From OMIW01 sp044235645 (GTDB lineage: Bacteria > Bdellovibrionota_C > UBA2361 > OMIW01), in assembly GCA_044235645.1 (NCBI GenBank), contig JBIIHQ010000011.1, positions 23,740 through 87,739 on the forward strand: 64,000 nucleotides of DNA, written 5' to 3'. The position numbers and the translations under genes are program-made. Positions 16,854 to 25,258 of the stretch are shown piece after piece. Positions within the stretch are counted from its first letter, which is position 1, and every line of letters begins with the position of its first letter. Below the pieces are notes generated by a model. The model searched no databases, was not told the origin of the DNA, and saw only the letters and a program-made list of their open reading frames with translations.

Positions 16854-17870
16854 ATGAGCGAAATAACTCTCCTTGCCGTGATATCAACCGCATCCCTTGC
16901 TACGCAGCTTCGGGCGTACATGCAAGCGTATCAGCCCCGATTTCACCTCCATGTCGTGCCAACCTCAGCAGAGGCTCTTGCGTTGATGCGTGAGCGTCAA
17001 TTTGACACAGTGTGGTTCGAGTATCACGAACGAACGACGGGTCTCGCTGAAGTAGCGATGATGTTTGCTCCAGGCGAGTTGATTGCCCTCGTCAATGATA
17101 ATGAAGAGGCAGCGTCAAGCCTCGATCAGGGAGCTACCTCGGTTGTTTTTTTGAGTGATGACCTCTCTGCATGGCCGACTGCGGTCCGATTGACCGAGGT
17201 CGCCATTGGCCGCGAAGCACAGTTACGCGCCCTCCAGCTTACCGAGCAGCGATTTGAGGCGGCAATTCGAGGTGCTCATCTTGGATTATGGTACTGGTCT
17301 GTCGCTCATCGAACCCTCGCAATTGATGAGCGATGGCGTCGGATTCTCGGTTACACCCGAGGAGAAGAGCTCAAAACGGGAGACGTGCCCTGGGTGGGTC
17401 TTACCTCGGAGGAGCACGGGCACCGAACTCGCGAAGCGATTCAAAAATGTTTGTCACGATCTTCTGAGTTCTTTTCTCTGGAAATCCCGCTGACCGGACC
17501 GAACGGCCTGGAGCGAACAGTCCTTGTCGTGGGAGGAGTTCCCCATCGCACGAAGCGAGGAGAGCCAATCCAGATGGCAGGGGTGCTTTTTGATCTCAAT
17601 CAACGGCAGGGTTCGTTGGGGAACGTCCACCCTCATCTTAGCGGAGCGAGTATCGCAGAGGGGATTGCCGCAAATAAGGTTCTCGACAATCTTGTGCGAG
17701 AAACTCGCATGCAATTGAGCACGATCATCGGCTACGGAGATATGATCATGCTTGATGAATCAACACCCACGACCTGCCAAGAGGCGGCGGCTGCCATTCT
17801 CACCTCAGCACGAGCACTTCTCAAAACCACTCAGCAGGCAAACAGTCCTGCCTCCCGATTGCCACTCTAA
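16854..17870 (+). CDS. PAS-domain sensor with degenerate, truncated histidine-kinase region
   Basis: Three parts can be seen. Residues 1-120 look like a degenerate receiver domain: the phosphoacceptor position reads VWFEYHE without Asp. Residues about 125-260 are a PAS domain (RFEAAIRGAHLGLWYWSV, RILGYTRGEEL, VPHRTKRGEPIQMAGVLFDL). Residues about 275-320 match the dimerisation helix of HisKA kinases, RETRMQLSTIIGYGDMI, but the His of the usual S-H-E-L-R-T-P-L box is Arg (about residue 282) and the protein stops before any ATPase domain. It therefore should not autophosphorylate. It may act as a decoy or dimerising signal protein. The neighbours offer no partner kinase. Confidence 0.7.
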   Translation: MSEITLLAVISTASLATQLRAYMQAYQPRFHLHVVPTSAEALALMRERQFDTVWFEYHERTTGLAEVAMMFAPGELIALVNDNEEAASSLDQGATSVVFLSDDLSAWPTAVRLTEVAIGREAQLRALQLTEQRFEAAIRGAHLGLWYWSVAHRTLAIDERWRRILGYTRGEELKTGDVPWVGLTSEEHGHRTREAIQKCLSRSSEFFSLEIPLTGPNGLERTVLVVGGVPHRTKRGEPIQMAGVLFDLNQRQGSLGNVHPHLSGASIAEGIAANKVLDNLVRETRMQLSTIIGYGDMIMLDESTPTTCQEAAAAILTSARALLKTTQQANSPASRLPL

Positions 17871-17872
17871 TC

Positions 17873-17893
17873 CTCGGCTGACGGTCAGCCGAG
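17873..17893 (+). terminator. Stem-loop after the PAS sensor gene
   Basis: CTCGGCTGA and TCAGCCGAG form a perfect 9-bp stem with a 3-base loop, starting 2 bases after the stop codon. The following sequence is only mildly T-rich (TATATCGCACATTTT), so it is a probable rather than certain intrinsic terminator. Confidence 0.5.
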
Positions 17894-18081
17894 CTATATC
17901 GCACATTTTCCGGGTTGTCGGCGATAACCGGAAGAGGGCGCCGAGGTGTTGTCGGGTGCGGGAGGAAGGGTCGATGATCTCGAGCCCTTTTTTGACGTAA
18001 CCATCCGATTACCTCCCCTGATTCTCGTTCCGGCGCGGTTTCCGTGGGCGCACTTCGAAACTCGAATGATGAGGTAGTATA

Positions 18082-19608
18082 ATGAGAGAAGGGTTTTCAG
18101 AGCGGTTATCCCCCGACCTCATCTTTGGGAAGGACTCTTCTCTCAGGGACACTATTGGAGCTCTTGCCAGCAGTATAGCGGCGCTCCCCCGGCTTTCATC
18201 CGATGCTCCCGTCCCACACCTTCTCCTTTACGGAGGGGGAGTTCGCGATATCCTTCTCGGCGAGCGCCTCCGTGATGCTGACATTCAGGTGTATGGAGTC
18301 CCCCCCGATCGGCTTGAAGCTCTTCTTCACCGTTTGTTCCCAGGGACCGTTGAGCGGGCGGGCAAAGAGTATGAGATTTTGAAAGTTTCGACCCGGCGGC
18401 GGGGATCAAGGCGAATTCAGGATGTTATCGATATTTCCATTCCGCGGACAAAGACCGGAGGGGTGAGCCGATTTGAGGAGGGCGACCCGTGCATCTTTCC
18501 CCTCGAAGCAACCCGCTATCGAGATTTTACCATCAACAGCATGTCCCTCGATCCGGTACTTGGTATTGTGTACGACCCGTATGAGGGACAAAAGGATCTT
18601 CTCGCCCGTCGGCTCAGGTTGGTTGATGAGCAGACTTTCTGGCTGCGGGGAGTGCACGTGTTACGAGGATGTCAGTTCGTATCCCGTTTTGGTCTGACGA
18701 TCGAGGAGAATACCCGCAAGGTAATGTGCGACATGAGCGCAGATCAGGTGGTTGATCGGATTCCCCCGAATGCGGTTCGCGAAGAGATCCGGAAGCTTCT
18801 TTTGGTGGGGCGAAAGCCGAGCGCAGGACTGACCTGGCTTCATCGGTTCGGCCTTCTTGAGCGGTACTTTCCGACAATCATTACCAAACAGAGCCGAGCC
18901 GATTTTTCCGAGTGGCTCTCCCGTTTTGACCGATGTGTTCGGACGGGGCGGACCTCCCGGCTGTATCCCGATCACATTCTTATCGCGCAGCTTGCACTCA
19001 TATTCGCTCCGCTCTGCCGAATTAACCGCGAGGAAGACCGGATAGAGGCTATTCAGAGAAGCCTCTCCTCGATCTGCTTCTCTGGCTTCCAGCAGGCATC
19101 GGTCGCCGAAATGGTCACCGTGATCAGAAACGACCTGACTCCTCAGAACGATCAGGGACATCGACGATTGGGGAAAGCTCTCCCTCACCGAGGAGCACGA
19201 CATCCCCGAGGCAGTGAGATCACACCGGCTTCCGCTGAGGCCATGTTAGCCGACCGTATCAGCTCGACCATCTTTACCCCAAAACCAGCGATGGCGCTTG
19301 CGCTTGCGAGCTATTGGTCACGGTCATTCAGTGAGATGCTTCACCTTTGCGAGCAGGCAAAACGATCGTCGGGGGATGAAATAACCAGTGGTGCTCACCA
19401 CATTCTGAGTGCCGATGAGGTGGATCTGGTACTTGGTCAGGACGCCTCTCCCGAACGGCGCACTGAGGCCATGGCGGAGTTGAGTGCACGTCGCTACGAG
19501 TTAGTCACCCGCGCACGAGCACGGGACTACCTTAAAGAATTGATCAGTCAGGGGATAAATATCCGGAAAAAGGTATCTAGCGGTGAAGAAATAGCAGGGG
19601 GATGCTAA
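18082..19608 (+). CDS. Poly(A) polymerase / CCA tRNA nucleotidyltransferase family protein
   Basis: The 508-residue protein has the class II nucleotidyltransferase head: LLLYGGGVRDILLGERLRD (nucleotide-binding GG and R, near residues 48-66) and DADIQVYG (metal-binding Asp pair), a YRDFTINSMSLDP segment near residue 148, YDPYEGQKDLLARRLRLV, and RGVHVLRGCQFVSRFGLTIE near 190, as in bacterial CCA-adding/poly(A) enzymes. An alpha-helical tail (residues about 240-508) is longer than in minimal CCA enzymes. Whether it adds CCA or poly(A) cannot be told by motif. ATG at 18082 follows GAGG at 8 bases. Confidence 0.8.
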   Translation: MREGFSERLSPDLIFGKDSSLRDTIGALASSIAALPRLSSDAPVPHLLLYGGGVRDILLGERLRDADIQVYGVPPDRLEALLHRLFPGTVERAGKEYEILKVSTRRRGSRRIQDVIDISIPRTKTGGVSRFEEGDPCIFPLEATRYRDFTINSMSLDPVLGIVYDPYEGQKDLLARRLRLVDEQTFWLRGVHVLRGCQFVSRFGLTIEENTRKVMCDMSADQVVDRIPPNAVREEIRKLLLVGRKPSAGLTWLHRFGLLERYFPTIITKQSRADFSEWLSRFDRCVRTGRTSRLYPDHILIAQLALIFAPLCRINREEDRIEAIQRSLSSICFSGFQQASVAEMVTVIRNDLTPQNDQGHRRLGKALPHRGARHPRGSEITPASAEAMLADRISSTIFTPKPAMALALASYWSRSFSEMLHLCEQAKRSSGDEITSGAHHILSADEVDLVLGQDASPERRTEAMAELSARRYELVTRARARDYLKELISQGINIRKKVSSGEEIAGGC

Positions 19609-19630
19609 CACGATCTCCGCGGAGCTCGTG
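19609..19630. terminator. Hairpin between converging genes
   Basis: CACGA/TCGTG enclose the palindrome CTCCGCGGAG right after the stop codon of the nucleotidyltransferase gene, so the structure works on both strands. There is no T-run on either side, so termination is inferred from position. Confidence 0.4.
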
Positions 19631-19646
19631 GGTACTCTGTGTATCG

Positions 19647-20447
19647 TCAATATGCCATCTTGTCGGAATCACTCCCTGAATCGCCAGCGAGCCGTTTGGT
19701 GATAAGAGCAATCTGCTCGGAGCGTTCCTGAAGCTCCAGTGAGTCGCGCGAGGATCGACCCTTGTGCAGATTAATCGCAGAAAGGTCGGCGAGGAATCGG
19801 GAAAAGTCAAAGAGCAGCTCCCGAATCTCATCATTTTGTCGGGCGAATCGGTGTACCGTCGTCTGAAAAGTTGGATCAGCATCGACCGCGCTCTGACTGA
19901 GCGCATTTCGCAGAAGCGCGGAAAGGGCGGCCAATGCCTGCGCGGAGGAGCGGAGGCGGTCATGGATCTCAGAGAGCAGGAGACATCGATGTTCTTCGAA
20001 GCGACTGAAGGCAACCTCAGTGGGGAGAAATTTTTGACCCAGCAGCAGTTTGACGTCGCGGGCAGTGCGCTCAGCCGCATCGAGCATCCCAAGAAGCTCA
20101 CCCTTTTCCACCATATACCGCTCAGCAACCGAGAGGAAGCGAAGCTCCTCCTGCAATCTCCCCCCCTCGGGGGTGATATCCTCGACCTCCGAGGAGGCCG
20201 GCACGCTCGCCAGCTCCCGAGACGAAGCCGGAGGTCGCGAGAGTGCGAGGACCAGACAAACAATGTAGCCGATCCCCGTCCATCCGAGCGAAGCATTCAA
20301 TGAGGCAATGCGCCGCAGGTCTGGGTTTCGGGTCATGGTTGCGATTAACGTGGGAAGAAGGTAGAGAGCGAGGAGTCCCACCAGACGGAGAAATATGTAT
20401 ACAAGAAAAATCATCGGAGCTGGAGGGCAGAAGATATTGGACCTCAT
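19647..20447 (-). CDS. Superinfection-immunity membrane domain with long helical tail
   Basis: Residues about 13-70 hold two hydrophobic helices whose pattern matches the phage T4 Imm-type superinfection immunity family: LYLLPTLIATMTRNPDLR, then SLNASLGWTGIGYIVCLVLAL. The LPT, N-x-x-x-GWT and following hydrophobic residues are the family signature. In T4, Imm blocks DNA entry of later phages; bacterial homologues are common and mostly uncharacterised. The following 190 residues are charged and helical (EEHRCLLLSEIHDRL, NDEIRELLFDFSRFLADL), a fusion not present in the small phage protein. GTG 20450 or ATG 20447 both follow GAGGGTAC. Function in exclusion is inference. Confidence 0.6.
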   Translation of the reverse strand: MRSNIFCPPAPMIFLVYIFLRLVGLLALYLLPTLIATMTRNPDLRRIASLNASLGWTGIGYIVCLVLALSRPPASSRELASVPASSEVEDITPEGGRLQEELRFLSVAERYMVEKGELLGMLDAAERTARDVKLLLGQKFLPTEVAFSRFEEHRCLLLSEIHDRLRSSAQALAALSALLRNALSQSAVDADPTFQTTVHRFARQNDEIRELLFDFSRFLADLSAINLHKGRSSRDSLELQERSEQIALITKRLAGDSGSDSDKMAY

Positions 20448-20687
20448 CACGTACCCTCTGAGAATAGCGTACCTACCAAAGGTAAGCTAGCGATAGGAGG
20501 GGGAGAGAAGTTTCGTCTAAAGGCGCTGGCCGTGAGGAACTAGATAAGACGACGGTGTGAAAGAGAGACAAGGAAGCTGAACGAATCGACGAAGAACCTT
20601 TCTGAAATCCGTTGTTTTTGGGGAGAGGGGGGTACAGCGCGAGCTATACCCCAAGTCGCTAGCGTATGTAGCTAGCAACCCTCCTCT

Positions 20688-21128
20688 TTAGGCAGCCCAA
20701 CAACAGACCGCTCGGCGGTAATCGTGATGCGGAACATCATCGACGTTTTCACCAAAAGCTGCGTAAATCGCTTCAACCTCAGGGATTTCGGGCATATAGC
20801 AATCCCTTTCCGAGAGAAGGATGTAGAACCCTCCTTTCTCCTCAAGGTATTGGTGCAACTTTTTGCGGCAGTTTGTCGGCGGGTAAAGGGCGATAAAAAC
20901 CTCCCCCGACCGAACGAACGTCACCTCTTCCGACCCGATTTCGGCAGGAGGCACCGAGGTAATCAGGATCTGGCGATCCTGCTCCCAGTGACTCAGCTGA
21001 GTCGGGTTGAGTTTCGCTGTGAACCTCGCTGGAATTGACGTTGAGGCAAGCGAAGTGGCCTCGATAACAAGGACCCTTTCGTCGGGCGCTTGGGCCTTGA
21101 AGATGGCATCGCAATTTTGAACATTCAT
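20688..21128 (-). CDS. Uncharacterised protein, coupled to upstream small gene
   Basis: From the ATG at 21128 the product is 146 residues, begins MNVQNCDAIFKAQ and continues with a beta-rich pattern (LVIEATSLASTSIPARFTAKL, quoted only in part as typical) and FIALYPPTNCRKKLHQYLEEKGG, ending in a cysteine pair RAVCCWAA. No family is recognised; the order of strands and a basic helix recalls PilZ-like domains, but key Arg motifs are not clear. The ATG overlaps the stop of the small upstream frame as ATGA, suggesting coupling. A longer in-frame start (TTG at 21191, CPLCPHAQKT) is possible but would run through the neighbour. Confidence 0.5.
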   Translation of the reverse strand: MNVQNCDAIFKAQAPDERVLVIEATSLASTSIPARFTAKLNPTQLSHWEQDRQILITSVPPAEIGSEEVTFVRSGEVFIALYPPTNCRKKLHQYLEEKGGFYILLSERDCYMPEIPEVEAIYAAFGENVDDVPHHDYRRAVCCWAA

Positions 21129-21325
21129 GGTTTTTTGGGCGTGTGGACATAGAGGGCAACGAAGACTCGCGCCTCCTCCAAAACACAGCAACTCTCTCCC
21201 GCTGTATCATCGAGGAGACGCGCCTTCGTCGAGAATCTTGTTTCCACCGACGTACGGACCATCCCAAACATGCGTAACGAAAAGCCGATTCGCACCAGCT
21301 GCCTCGTCTCTCTTGTTTCCTCCAC
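21125..21325 (-). CDS. Small uncharacterised protein overlapping the next gene
   Basis: The 66-residue frame starts at GTG 21325 and ends TGA within the ATGA shared with the next gene. Its end, TKARLLDDTAGESCCVLEEA, and RVFVALYVHTP look protein-like. However, a much better ribosome site (AAGGAGGGG, 11 bases before ATG 21359) opens a different frame that is in phase with the downstream gene and hits TGA at codon 51. Thus either this is the real short gene or the locus carries a frameshift or read-through stop. Confidence is low. Confidence 0.35.
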   Translation of the reverse strand: MEETRETRQLVRIGFSLRMFGMVRTSVETRFSTKARLLDDTAGESCCVLEEARVFVALYVHTPKKP

Positions 21326-21684
21326 CTTTCCGGTGAAGGAGGTCTTCTACCCGGGACATTATTGACGACCCCTCCTTGTAGAAGCCACATAACGTGGCCT
21401 CAGCCGAGGTATCTACTGGGTTATCCCCAGAGACACCTTCAACGTATCATAAACAGACGATTTTTATCAAAAAACATCACACGACGTCCCCGAGCGTGAT
21501 CGGACTGGAGATTGCTTCTCCGCTCCACCCCAAGGTGTCAGAGACCCTGGAGCGAATAAGTGGAAACGCTATTTTGTTTTTATCTCCCTTTATTTGAATA
21601 CCCCCCCTACCCATGATACCCTTCCCGAAGCTAATCTCCTGAAACAATCCCCTCACCGGATATCCCCCACCAAGGAGCCCCCTC
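21326..21684. other. Divergent control region before the polysaccharide operon
   Basis: About 325 bases lie between the small minus-strand genes (translation signals near 21359) and the GT2 gene. I see an A/T-rich block around 21455-21480 (ATCATAAACAGACGATTTTTATC) likely to hold promoters, but no convincing -35/-10 pair. A single DnaA-box-like TTATCCCCA at 21421-21429 stands alone. Confidence 0.3.
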
Positions 21685-22716
21685 ATGAAAGCGCTGTCTG
21701 TCGTCATTCCGGTTTACAACGAAGAGGAAAACGTCGCCGAATCGTATCGCGAGCTTTCAGAAGTTTTGCAAGGGGTTGGGTTGCCGTATGAGATTATCTT
21801 TGTGGACGATGGCTCGCGTGACCGGACGGTTGCTACCTTGATGGCGGTTGGGGGGGAGGATCCGTCGCTCCGGGTAATCGAGTTTCGGCGCAATTTTGGT
21901 CAAACAGCGGCGATGGCGGCGGGATTTCAGCACACCCGGTATGACATCGTCATCGCACTCGATGGGGATCTGCAAAACGACCCAGCAGAAATACCGCGGA
22001 TGATCGAAAAGCTCGACGAGGGATTTGATCTTGTCGCGGGGTGGCGGAAGGAGCGGAAGGATAAGTACATTTCTCGGAGACTTCCGAGCATGATAGCTAA
22101 TCGGATCATTTCGTATTTTACGAATGTCCAGCTGCACGATTATGGTTGCACCCTCAAGGCGATGCGGGGCGACATTGCTCGGGGGATACGGTTGTATGGG
22201 GAGATGCATCGGTTCATTCCTGCGCTTGCGTACGAGCAGGGCGCGCGGATAGTCGAGATTCCGGTACGGCATCGAGAGCGACGGTTCGGCACCTCAAAGT
22301 ATGGGATATCGCGGACGCTGCGGGTTATCCTTGATCTGCTCACAGTTAAATTTCTCCTCGGCTATTCGAAGCGCCCGATCCATCTTTTCGGAGCCCTTGG
22401 CCTTGGTAGTGGAGGTTTGGGCTCGTTAATGTTGATCAATGCGACTATTCAACGGCTCTTTTTTGGGGTGCCGATGGGGACCCGACCGATGATGGTGCTT
22501 GGAGTGATGTTGGTGTTGATGGGACTTCAGTTTTTGATGTTTGGCCTTCTCGCTGAGGTCATGACGCGTACCTACTACGAATCTCAGAACAAAGAGACCT
22601 ATGTTATCCGACGTGTCCGAAAAGGGGGGACGAAGGATCCCGGGGAAGGGGGTGACGGCGATGGCGCAGAGCGGAGAAATGAAGGAGCGCGCCAACTTCG
22701 AAAGGTCGCTTACTGA
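21685..22716 (+). CDS. GT2 polyprenyl-phosphate glycosyltransferase (DPM/ArnC-like)
   Basis: The 343-residue protein has the GT-A catalytic head of family 2: SVVIPVYNEEENV at residues 4-16, IIFVDDGSRDRT near 35 (donor-binding Asp), IALDGDLQNDPAEIPRMIE near 90 (DxD-like), and the conserved NRIISYFTN near 138. Two C-terminal membrane helices (about 240-265 and 275-300) follow, as in undecaprenyl/dolichyl-phosphate sugar transferases. It would load a sugar onto a polyprenyl phosphate at the inner membrane. AAGGAG lies 7 bases before the ATG. It opens a four-gene operon with two GT4 enzymes and a polyprenyl glycosylphosphotransferase. Confidence 0.88.
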   Translation: MKALSVVIPVYNEEENVAESYRELSEVLQGVGLPYEIIFVDDGSRDRTVATLMAVGGEDPSLRVIEFRRNFGQTAAMAAGFQHTRYDIVIALDGDLQNDPAEIPRMIEKLDEGFDLVAGWRKERKDKYISRRLPSMIANRIISYFTNVQLHDYGCTLKAMRGDIARGIRLYGEMHRFIPALAYEQGARIVEIPVRHRERRFGTSKYGISRTLRVILDLLTVKFLLGYSKRPIHLFGALGLGSGGLGSLMLINATIQRLFFGVPMGTRPMMVLGVMLVLMGLQFLMFGLLAEVMTRTYYESQNKETYVIRRVRKGGTKDPGEGGDGDGAERRNEGARQLRKVAY

Positions 22717-22743
22717 GTGGGAAGGGTTGAGCCGACACTGACC

Positions 22744-24039
22744 ATGGAGCAGAGAGTTCAAGGGTTCGCAATAGCGGATGATATCTCGTCAGGCCCGCCA
22801 TGCTCTCACTCGATGGTCACCCGCTGTGGCTCGGAGGGCTTCCCAAAGACGATAAAACTTCTGCTCGATGCACGGAAGATATCCGATGGAGGGATCGGCA
22901 CGTACGTTCGTAATCTGATAACAGGTCTCTCCAAACGCCCCGACATCGATCTCACGGTACTAGTTCGTGAAGGAGAGGCTCGGGATGAGCAGCTCCGAGA
23001 GATTCCTCAAGTCCTCACCACGAGTGGCCTCTATTCGCTGCACGAAATGTTTCGGCTGGGAGTCGAGATCCCCTGGCAGTCATTCAGCTTGTTCCATACC
23101 CCGCACTTCGTCTTGCCCTTGCGAATCCCAGTCCCCTCGGTGGTGACGATTCACGACCTCAATCATCTCTATCACCCTGAGCGATCGTATTACCCGGTGA
23201 TCGCATTTCCGTATTTTGTATCCGCGTTAGCACGTGCTCGAGGTATTATCGCGGTTAGCCGACAAACAGCTCGTGAGATTGAGCAGTTCTCGTGGAGGAG
23301 CCGGTCTGTTGCAGAGAAGGTATCGGTGATTCCTAATGGTGTCAGTGCCCCGTCGGAATCGGATTTCGGGCCGAGTTCGGACGACGGTGAGAACCGAAAA
23401 TCAGCCATGCGTGATTCGGCACCATATCTTCTTTCGGTTATCTCGACTAACAAGCCCCACAAAGGGGTATCTGATCTGATCGCCGCATTCGCGCAGATAG
23501 CACCGCAGCATCCCTCTTTGACATTAGTCATCGTGGGGGCGGGAACGCCATCTGACAGCCTCATACCTGGGCACCTTGCAAGCCGAGTTCGGCTTGAGGG
23601 ACTCGTTGAGCGGAGAGCGCTCTGGCGATGGTACCGGGAAGCGGAGGCCGTAGTTGTTGCATCGCTTCAGGAAGGGTTCTGTTTGCCCGTGATAGAAGCT
23701 CACGCGGTGGGAGTCCCAGTGGTGGCTCGTCCCGTTCCCACCCTGACAGAGGTGCTGACCGCAGATGATGCGGTGGCCGCGGATATGTCGGCTCAGGCGC
23801 TCGGGGAAGCGATAGATGAGATGATGCGGCGAAAAAACGGAAAAGTCTGGGATGTTAAGCAAGTGCGGCTTATTGAACATGCGAGTCAGTATTCGATTGC
23901 GGAGGTGACCAACCTGACGGTGAACTGTTATAAACAAGCGCTGCAACGAAGAAACGGAAGCTGGCTTGACAGGTCGATCTGTCAGCGCATGGCTGTCGCT
24001 CCCCACCATTCGAGTCTCCAAACGAGAGGTCCGCGGTGA
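22744..24039 (+). CDS. Glycosyltransferase family 4
   Basis: A GT-B protein of about 432 residues: N-terminal KLLLDARKISDGGIGTYVRNL (acceptor domain with the GGI/GTY glycine loop), HDLNHLYHPERSYYP near residue 140, LLSVISTNKPHKGVSDLI near 234, and ASLQEGFCLPVIEAHAVGVP near 310 with the E-x7-E nucleotide-sugar motif. The start is not certain: GTG 22717 touches the previous stop, ATG 22744 and ATG 22813 are in frame, and none has an ideal ribosome site. It is the second gene of the polysaccharide operon and its stop overlaps the next start as GTGA. Confidence 0.85.
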   Translation: MEQRVQGFAIADDISSGPPCSHSMVTRCGSEGFPKTIKLLLDARKISDGGIGTYVRNLITGLSKRPDIDLTVLVREGEARDEQLREIPQVLTTSGLYSLHEMFRLGVEIPWQSFSLFHTPHFVLPLRIPVPSVVTIHDLNHLYHPERSYYPVIAFPYFVSALARARGIIAVSRQTAREIEQFSWRSRSVAEKVSVIPNGVSAPSESDFGPSSDDGENRKSAMRDSAPYLLSVISTNKPHKGVSDLIAAFAQIAPQHPSLTLVIVGAGTPSDSLIPGHLASRVRLEGLVERRALWRWYREAEAVVVASLQEGFCLPVIEAHAVGVPVVARPVPTLTEVLTADDAVAADMSAQALGEAIDEMMRRKNGKVWDVKQVRLIEHASQYSIAEVTNLTVNCYKQALQRRNGSWLDRSICQRMAVAPHHSSLQTRGPR

Positions 24040-25175
24040 AGGTCGCGCTTGTCCATGATTGGTTAACCGGGATGCGGGGAGGAGAGCGATGTCTTGAAGC
24101 GTTCCTTGCACTCTATCCGTCCGCAGATGTTCACACGCTCATCCACGTGCCAGGCAGAACGAGCGCACGGATTGACGATCGGGTTCGGGGAACCTCGTGG
24201 CTCAACAAACTTCCCGCTGCTGGAGCGATCCATCGCCTTTTACTTCCGTGCTATCCCTCGGCGGCGCGGTCGCTCTCCCTGTCGGGTTACGATCTGGTCA
24301 TCTCTTTGAGCCATGCGGCTGCAAAAAATGTGACCGTGGATCGGACGTCGCGGCACATTTGTTACTGCTTCACCCCCATGCGATATATCTGGGATCAGGC
24401 CGATCAATACTTTGGACCCGCCCGTCGGGGGCTTTGGCCACTTATTCGATCGCTTCGGCAGTGGGACGTCGCGGGCTCGGCGGGGGTTAGTGAGTTTGTC
24501 GCGATTAGCCGTTTCATTGCTGCCCGTATTCGGTGTTATTATAGGAGGCCATCTTCAGTAGTATACCCTCCCGTTGACACGTCTTGGATCACCCCTGCGA
24601 AAGAGGGAGCACGGGGGGAGGCATTCCTCTATGCGGGTGCGTTGGTCCCGTATAAGCGTCCTGATGTTGTGGTTGCGGCTGCGAATCGATTGAGCTTGCC
24701 CCTATGGGTCGTAGGGGGAGGGCCGATGGAGAGGGCGCTTCGTGCTCAGGCTGGGCCAACGGTGACGGTGCTCGGGCGATGCTCTGATGAGGAGCTTGCG
24801 TCGTATTACCGCCGGTGCCGTGCGCTCATCCTCCCCGGCGTTGAAGATTTCGGCATGATGCCGGTTGAGTGTATGGCCGCGGGGAGGCCGGTAATCGGGC
24901 GGAGATTCGGTGGGACCGCTGACACCATCGTTGCCGATGGACCACATCCGACGGGGGTGTTTATAAGAGGAGGTCGTCATATGCTCGCTGTCGAGGATTT
25001 GACCGAAGCGCTCGAGCGCTTTATGCAAACAGAGAATCAATTTTCCGTCGCGGCCTGCACCAAACAGGCTTCGCGGTTCAGTCCACTGGTCTTCGGAGAT
25101 GCGTGGAGGTCGATAATCGATGGAGAGGGGCCTTGCACGGGGGTTGGCATGGATTATCCCCCTCGAAGGGTCTGA
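24036..25175 (+). CDS. Glycosyltransferase family 4 (WbaZ-like)
   Basis: The 379-residue protein begins VALVHDWLTGMRGGERCLE, the typical opening of WbaZ/ WcaC-type GT4 enzymes, followed by PTRSLSL-like acceptor parts, ICYCFTPMRYIWDQ near residue 109, VVYPPVDTSWI near 178, FLYAGALVPYKRPDVVV near 196 and LPGVEDFGMMPVECMAAGRP near 267 with the E-x7-E donor site. The start is GTG at 24036, overlapping the previous stop (GTGA), which implies coupled translation. It likely extends a lipid-linked repeat unit; sugar specificity cannot be read. Confidence 0.87.
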   Translation: MKVALVHDWLTGMRGGERCLEAFLALYPSADVHTLIHVPGRTSARIDDRVRGTSWLNKLPAAGAIHRLLLPCYPSAARSLSLSGYDLVISLSHAAAKNVTVDRTSRHICYCFTPMRYIWDQADQYFGPARRGLWPLIRSLRQWDVAGSAGVSEFVAISRFIAARIRCYYRRPSSVVYPPVDTSWITPAKEGARGEAFLYAGALVPYKRPDVVVAAANRLSLPLWVVGGGPMERALRAQAGPTVTVLGRCSDEELASYYRRCRALILPGVEDFGMMPVECMAAGRPVIGRRFGGTADTIVADGPHPTGVFIRGGRHMLAVEDLTEALERFMQTENQFSVAACTKQASRFSPLVFGDAWRSIIDGEGPCTGVGMDYPPRRV

Positions 25176-25258
25176 TAGGAACTCGATTTGGGGGTCGCTG
25201 AGGAACGGTTAAAAAGGGAGCCGCAGAGGACTAATTTTCAAACTAGGCCCGTTGAATC

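Noticed and set aside
20842..21390. Minus-strand frame of 182 codons in the third phase over the small genes
   Set aside because: Extremely Arg/Ser/Pro-rich and in conflict with two better frames; no ribosome site.
21421..21429. DnaA-box-like TTATCCCCA considered as a replication origin
   Set aside because: It is a single imperfect box with no cluster and no dnaA/dnaN or AT-rich unwinding element nearby.
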